Source: Microcaldota archaeon (GTDB lineage: Archaea; Micrarchaeota; Micrarchaeia; Norongarragalinales; UBA10210). From it: a stretch of DNA of 5,898 nt. The position numbers and the translations under genes are program-made. Each line of letters starts with the position of its first letter. The first letter of the stretch is position 1. This document shows positions 4,328 through 5,898 of the stretch, piece after piece. Below the pieces are notes generated by a model, which saw only the letters and a program-made list of their open reading frames with translations, did not search any database and was not told the origin of the DNA. Location: the NCBI GenBank assembly GCA_013331595.1, contig DUGE01000085.1, positions 1 through 5,898 on the forward strand. Direction: 5' to 3'.

Positions 4328-4998
4328 GTTTCGAAACCCTGATTCCGCTGGTGGCCGTTTCTGGAGTAATCGACGGCTTGCACCCTTGCGGTTTTGCGGT
4401 TTTGCTTTTCTTCATAGCATTCCTGCTTTCGTTAGAGCACCAGCGGAAGGCAATCTTGTTGATGGGCGCGGCGTTCATTTTCGGAGTTTTCGCCACGTAT
4501 TTGCTCATCGGACTGGGAATTTTGACGGTGTTCACTTTCTTCACCCCCCACTTTATTTCCAAGCTCGGCGCTTACCTCGTCATTCTCGTGGGCTTGATTG
4601 ACTTGAAGGACGCTTTCGCCGGGACGAGCACGCTTAAAATCCCGAAGTTCGCTTCCCCGCACATCAGCAAAACCATTGAAAAAGCCACACTTCCCGCGGC
4701 GCTAGTCGCCGGGCTGTTGGTGGGGTTGTGCGCGTTTCCGTGCGCTGGCGGGATTTACGTGGCGGTGTTGGGCTTGTTGAACGCGCAAACCACCGCAATG
4801 CAAGGTTTGGCTTTGCTCGTGCTTTACAATTTGATGTTCGTTTTGCCCCTGGCTTTTGTTTTGCTGTTCGCCTCCAACCCTAAGGTGATCGACGGAATAG
4901 AGCGTTTCCAGCACAAGCACAAGAAGGCGTACAAACTCGCATTGGGGGCAATAATGATTTTGTTCGGGCTGCTGATCCTGTACGGCGGGTTCATGTGA
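4324..4998 (+). CDS. CcdA/DsbD-like transmembrane thiol electron carrier
   Basis: A 224-aa polytopic protein with about six membrane helices. The two hallmark cysteine motifs of the CcdA/DsbD membrane domain are present: DGLHPCGFAVL in the first helix (C22) and GLCAFPCAGGIY near residues 135-144 (C136, C140). In the family, one cysteine from each motif forms the pair that moves reducing equivalents from cytoplasmic thioredoxin across the membrane. The second motif has an extra cysteine here. The surrounding text, such as VLYNLMFVLPLAF, also fits the family. The start ATG overlaps the previous gene's stop as ATGA (4 nt), indicating tight coupling, so the DUF411-like CGHC protein is its likely outside partner. 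A role in cytochrome c maturation is possible, but no haem-lyase or apocytochrome gene is nearby. Confidence 0.9.
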   Translation: MSFETLIPLVAVSGVIDGLHPCGFAVLLFFIAFLLSLEHQRKAILLMGAAFIFGVFATYLLIGLGILTVFTFFTPHFISKLGAYLVILVGLIDLKDAFAGTSTLKIPKFASPHISKTIEKATLPAALVAGLLVGLCAFPCAGGIYVAVLGLLNAQTTAMQGLALLVLYNLMFVLPLAFVLLFASNPKVIDGIERFQHKHKKAYKLALGAIMILFGLLILYGGFM

Positions 4999-5009
4999 GG
5001 GGATTGTGG

Positions 5010-5126
5010 ATGATTTGCAAGAAGTGCAAGAAAGTGTTTTACGACTGTTGCGGCATAAGCCCGGTTTGCCCCGCATGTGAGAAGGGCATGAGCAAAAGCG
5101 AAATCGCCGCTTTGTTGAAAGACTAG
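5010..5126 (+). CDS. 38-aa zinc-ribbon-like protein
   Basis: A short gene with sequence beginning MICKKCKKVFYDCCGISPVC and ending CPACEKG plus an acidic-basic helix (SKSEIAALLKD). C3-x2-C6 and C20-x2-C23 are the two knuckles of a zinc ribbon, with an unusual vicinal C13-C14 between them. GAGGGG seven bases before ATG 5010 is a good Shine-Dalgarno site, and the start is 11 nt after the CcdA-like stop, so it is the last gene of the operon. It has no membrane helix and is predicted cytoplasmic. Six cysteines in 38 residues could also bind copper or zinc as a small metallothionein-like buffer. The function is unknown. The conserved pattern, Shine-Dalgarno site and operon position make it a likely real gene despite its size. 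Confidence 0.72.
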   Translation: MICKKCKKVFYDCCGISPVCPACEKGMSKSEIAALLKD

Positions 5127-5143
5127 TTTTAAGGAAACCCCTT

Positions 5144-5157
5144 CCGCGCGCGGTTTT
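5144..5157 (+). terminator. Possible terminator of the plus-strand operon
   Basis: The palindrome CCGCGCGCGG is followed by TTTT, 17 nt after the zinc-ribbon stop and just before the SDR promoter. The stem can only fold with part of the palindrome as loop and the T-run is short, so this is tentative. A protein-binding palindrome is the alternative. Confidence 0.25.
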
Positions 5158-5162
5158 GAAAA

Positions 5163-5171
5163 CTTTAAATC
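5163..5171 (+). promoter_or_regulatory. TATA box for the SDR gene
   Basis: CTTTAAATC with upstream GAAAA as a possible BRE. A start about 26 bp downstream falls near 5193, directly before the GGGGGAGGAG Shine-Dalgarno site (5196-5205), giving a leader of about 22 nt. No TACA/TGTA element is present, so this gene is probably outside the BlaI-like regulon. Confidence 0.55.
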
Positions 5172-5214
5172 CTTTGCCTGCCTTCTCGTTATCGTGGGGG
5201 AGGAGTTGATAAGA

Positions 5215-5898
5215 ATGGCTAGGCTCAGCGGCAAGGTTGCACTTATTACGGGCGCGAGCAAGGGCATAGGCGAAGGCGTCGCCCGCGTTTTCGCGAAGGA
5301 AGGCGCGAAAGTCGTTATTGCGGACGTGGATGTTGCAACAGCAAAGAAAGTCGCTTCTTCAATCGGCTTGGGTGCTCTCGCAGTAGAGTGCGACGTTTCC
5401 AACGCGGGCCACGCGAAGCAAGCGGTCGCGGCCGCAGTTGAAAAATTCGGAAAAATCGACATTCTCGTCAACGACGCGGGAATCTATCCGTTCAAGAATT
5501 TTCTCGACCAGGATTTCGGCGACCCGGCTTGGAACAAGGCTTTGGCCGTAAACGTAGAGGGCGTCAGGAACTGCACTCTCGCCGCGGCAAAGCAAATGAA
5601 AAAACAGGGCAAAGGCGGGAAGATAATAACGATTTCGAGCATTGCAGCAGTCAAAGGATACCCTGGGTTGGTGCACTATTGCACGACGAAAGCCGCGGTT
5701 TTGGGTTTCACGCGTGCGCTGGCGTTGGAACTAGCTCCTTTGAAAATAAACGTGAACGCCGTATGCCCCGGTTTGATAGACACGCCGGGAGTGCATGCTG
5801 TGGGGATGAGCAACGAAGTCGTCAGACAGACGGCTAAAACAATTCCACTGCAGTTTTCTGGAAAGCCTGAAGACATTGCCTGGGCGTGCGTTTACCTT
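5215..5898 (+). CDS. Short-chain dehydrogenase/reductase (SDR), 3' end beyond the window
   Basis: The first 228 residues of a classical SDR oxidoreductase with a Rossmann fold; the family is usually about 250 aa, so perhaps 20-30 residues are missing. Visible motifs are TGASKGIG (12-19, dinucleotide binding), D37 at the end of strand 2, which favours NAD(H) over NADP(H), D60-V61, NDAG (86-89), N113, S142, Y155-x3-K159 as the catalytic set, and CPG (184-186). The NNAG motif is NDAG here, a tolerated variant position. It resembles the 3-oxoacyl-ACP reductase or glucose/alcohol dehydrogenase type, but the substrate cannot be read from sequence. A strong Shine-Dalgarno (GGGGGAGGAG) precedes ATG 5215. 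It has its own promoter 89 nt after the previous gene and shows no functional link to the metal/thiol module. Confidence 0.92.
   Translation, partial: MARLSGKVALITGASKGIGEGVARVFAKEGAKVVIADVDVATAKKVASSIGLGALAVECDVSNAGHAKQAVAAAVEKFGKIDILVNDAGIYPFKNFLDQDFGDPAWNKALAVNVEGVRNCTLAAAKQMKKQGKGGKIITISSIAAVKGYPGLVHYCTTKAAVLGFTRALALELAPLKINVNAVCPGLIDTPGVHAVGMSNEVVRQTAKTIPLQFSGKPEDIAWACVYL

Noticed and set aside
3963..4562. A 199-codon minus-strand open frame opposite the DUF411-like and CcdA-like genes
   Set aside because: It is Arg/Pro/Ser-rich low-complexity sequence with no motif, and both plus-strand genes covering it have clear family signatures and a 4-nt overlap. It is a shadow frame.
4824..5471. 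A 215-codon minus-strand open frame across the CcdA-like end, zinc-ribbon gene, promoter and SDR start
   Set aside because: It spans several well-supported plus-strand features and a TATA box, and its translation is compositionally odd with no recognisable domain.
1..5898. CRISPR arrays, tRNA or rRNA genes, insertion sequences
   Set aside because: No regularly spaced direct repeats, cloverleaf-like segments, transposase motifs or terminal inverted repeats were seen on either strand.

Overview
The window looks archaeal. Promoters are AT-rich TATA-type elements about 25 bp from the inferred transcription starts, one of them apparently driving a leaderless gene. Short GAGGTG or GGGGAGGAG Shine-Dalgarno sites precede other genes, several genes overlap or nearly abut, and the proteins are small and single-domain. 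The cysteine-rich membrane proteins and the archaeal style of the BlaI/M56 pair would suit a DPANN-type or other small-genome archaeon, but no taxonomic marker gene is present, so the lineage is inference.

Layout. (1) Positions 1-1221, minus strand: a compact operon. It encodes a 190-aa membrane protein with a CCAHH motif, a possible 11-codon leader ORF ending GGCC, a 104-aa N-terminally anchored Cys/His protein, a 71-aa two-helix protein resembling DUF2933, and the first 18 codons of a related protein that runs off the window. (2) Positions 1293-2435, minus strand: a BlaI/MecI/CopY-type winged-helix repressor followed by a minimal M56 (BlaR1-like) membrane metalloprotease. (3) Positions 2567-5126, plus strand, divergent from the repressor: a 287-aa anchored protein with a CGC-type cysteine domain, a 72-aa anchored protein, a DUF411-like CGHC thiol/metal protein with a C-terminal membrane anchor, a CcdA/DsbD-like transmembrane electron carrier overlapping it by 4 nt, and a 38-aa zinc-ribbon-like protein. 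(4) Positions 5215-5898: a separately promoted short-chain dehydrogenase/reductase, cut by the window edge.

How the parts fit. The two transcription units flanking the repressor/protease pair carry near-identical 25-bp operator-like elements (1224-1248 and 2522-2546, 21 of 25 positions identical when each is read toward its gene). Each contains TACA-N5-TGTA, and a weaker copy sits at the repressor's own promoter. This points to one regulon under the BlaI-like protein, with the M56 protease as the presumed membrane sensor that inactivates it. DUF411, DUF2933 and PCYCGC-like families are often seen near copper genes in bacteria, and CcdA-like carriers pass electrons across the membrane to extracellular thiol proteins. 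The best reading is an envelope copper or thiol-redox stress module. The ligand is not shown by the sequence.

The most unusual signal is the identical C-terminal tail APDMVGGC on two otherwise different membrane-tethered proteins in the plus-strand operon. It is preserved through synonymous codon changes, suggesting selection for an exposed terminal cysteine next to a thiol-relay pair. No CRISPR array, RNA gene, insertion sequence or attachment site was seen.
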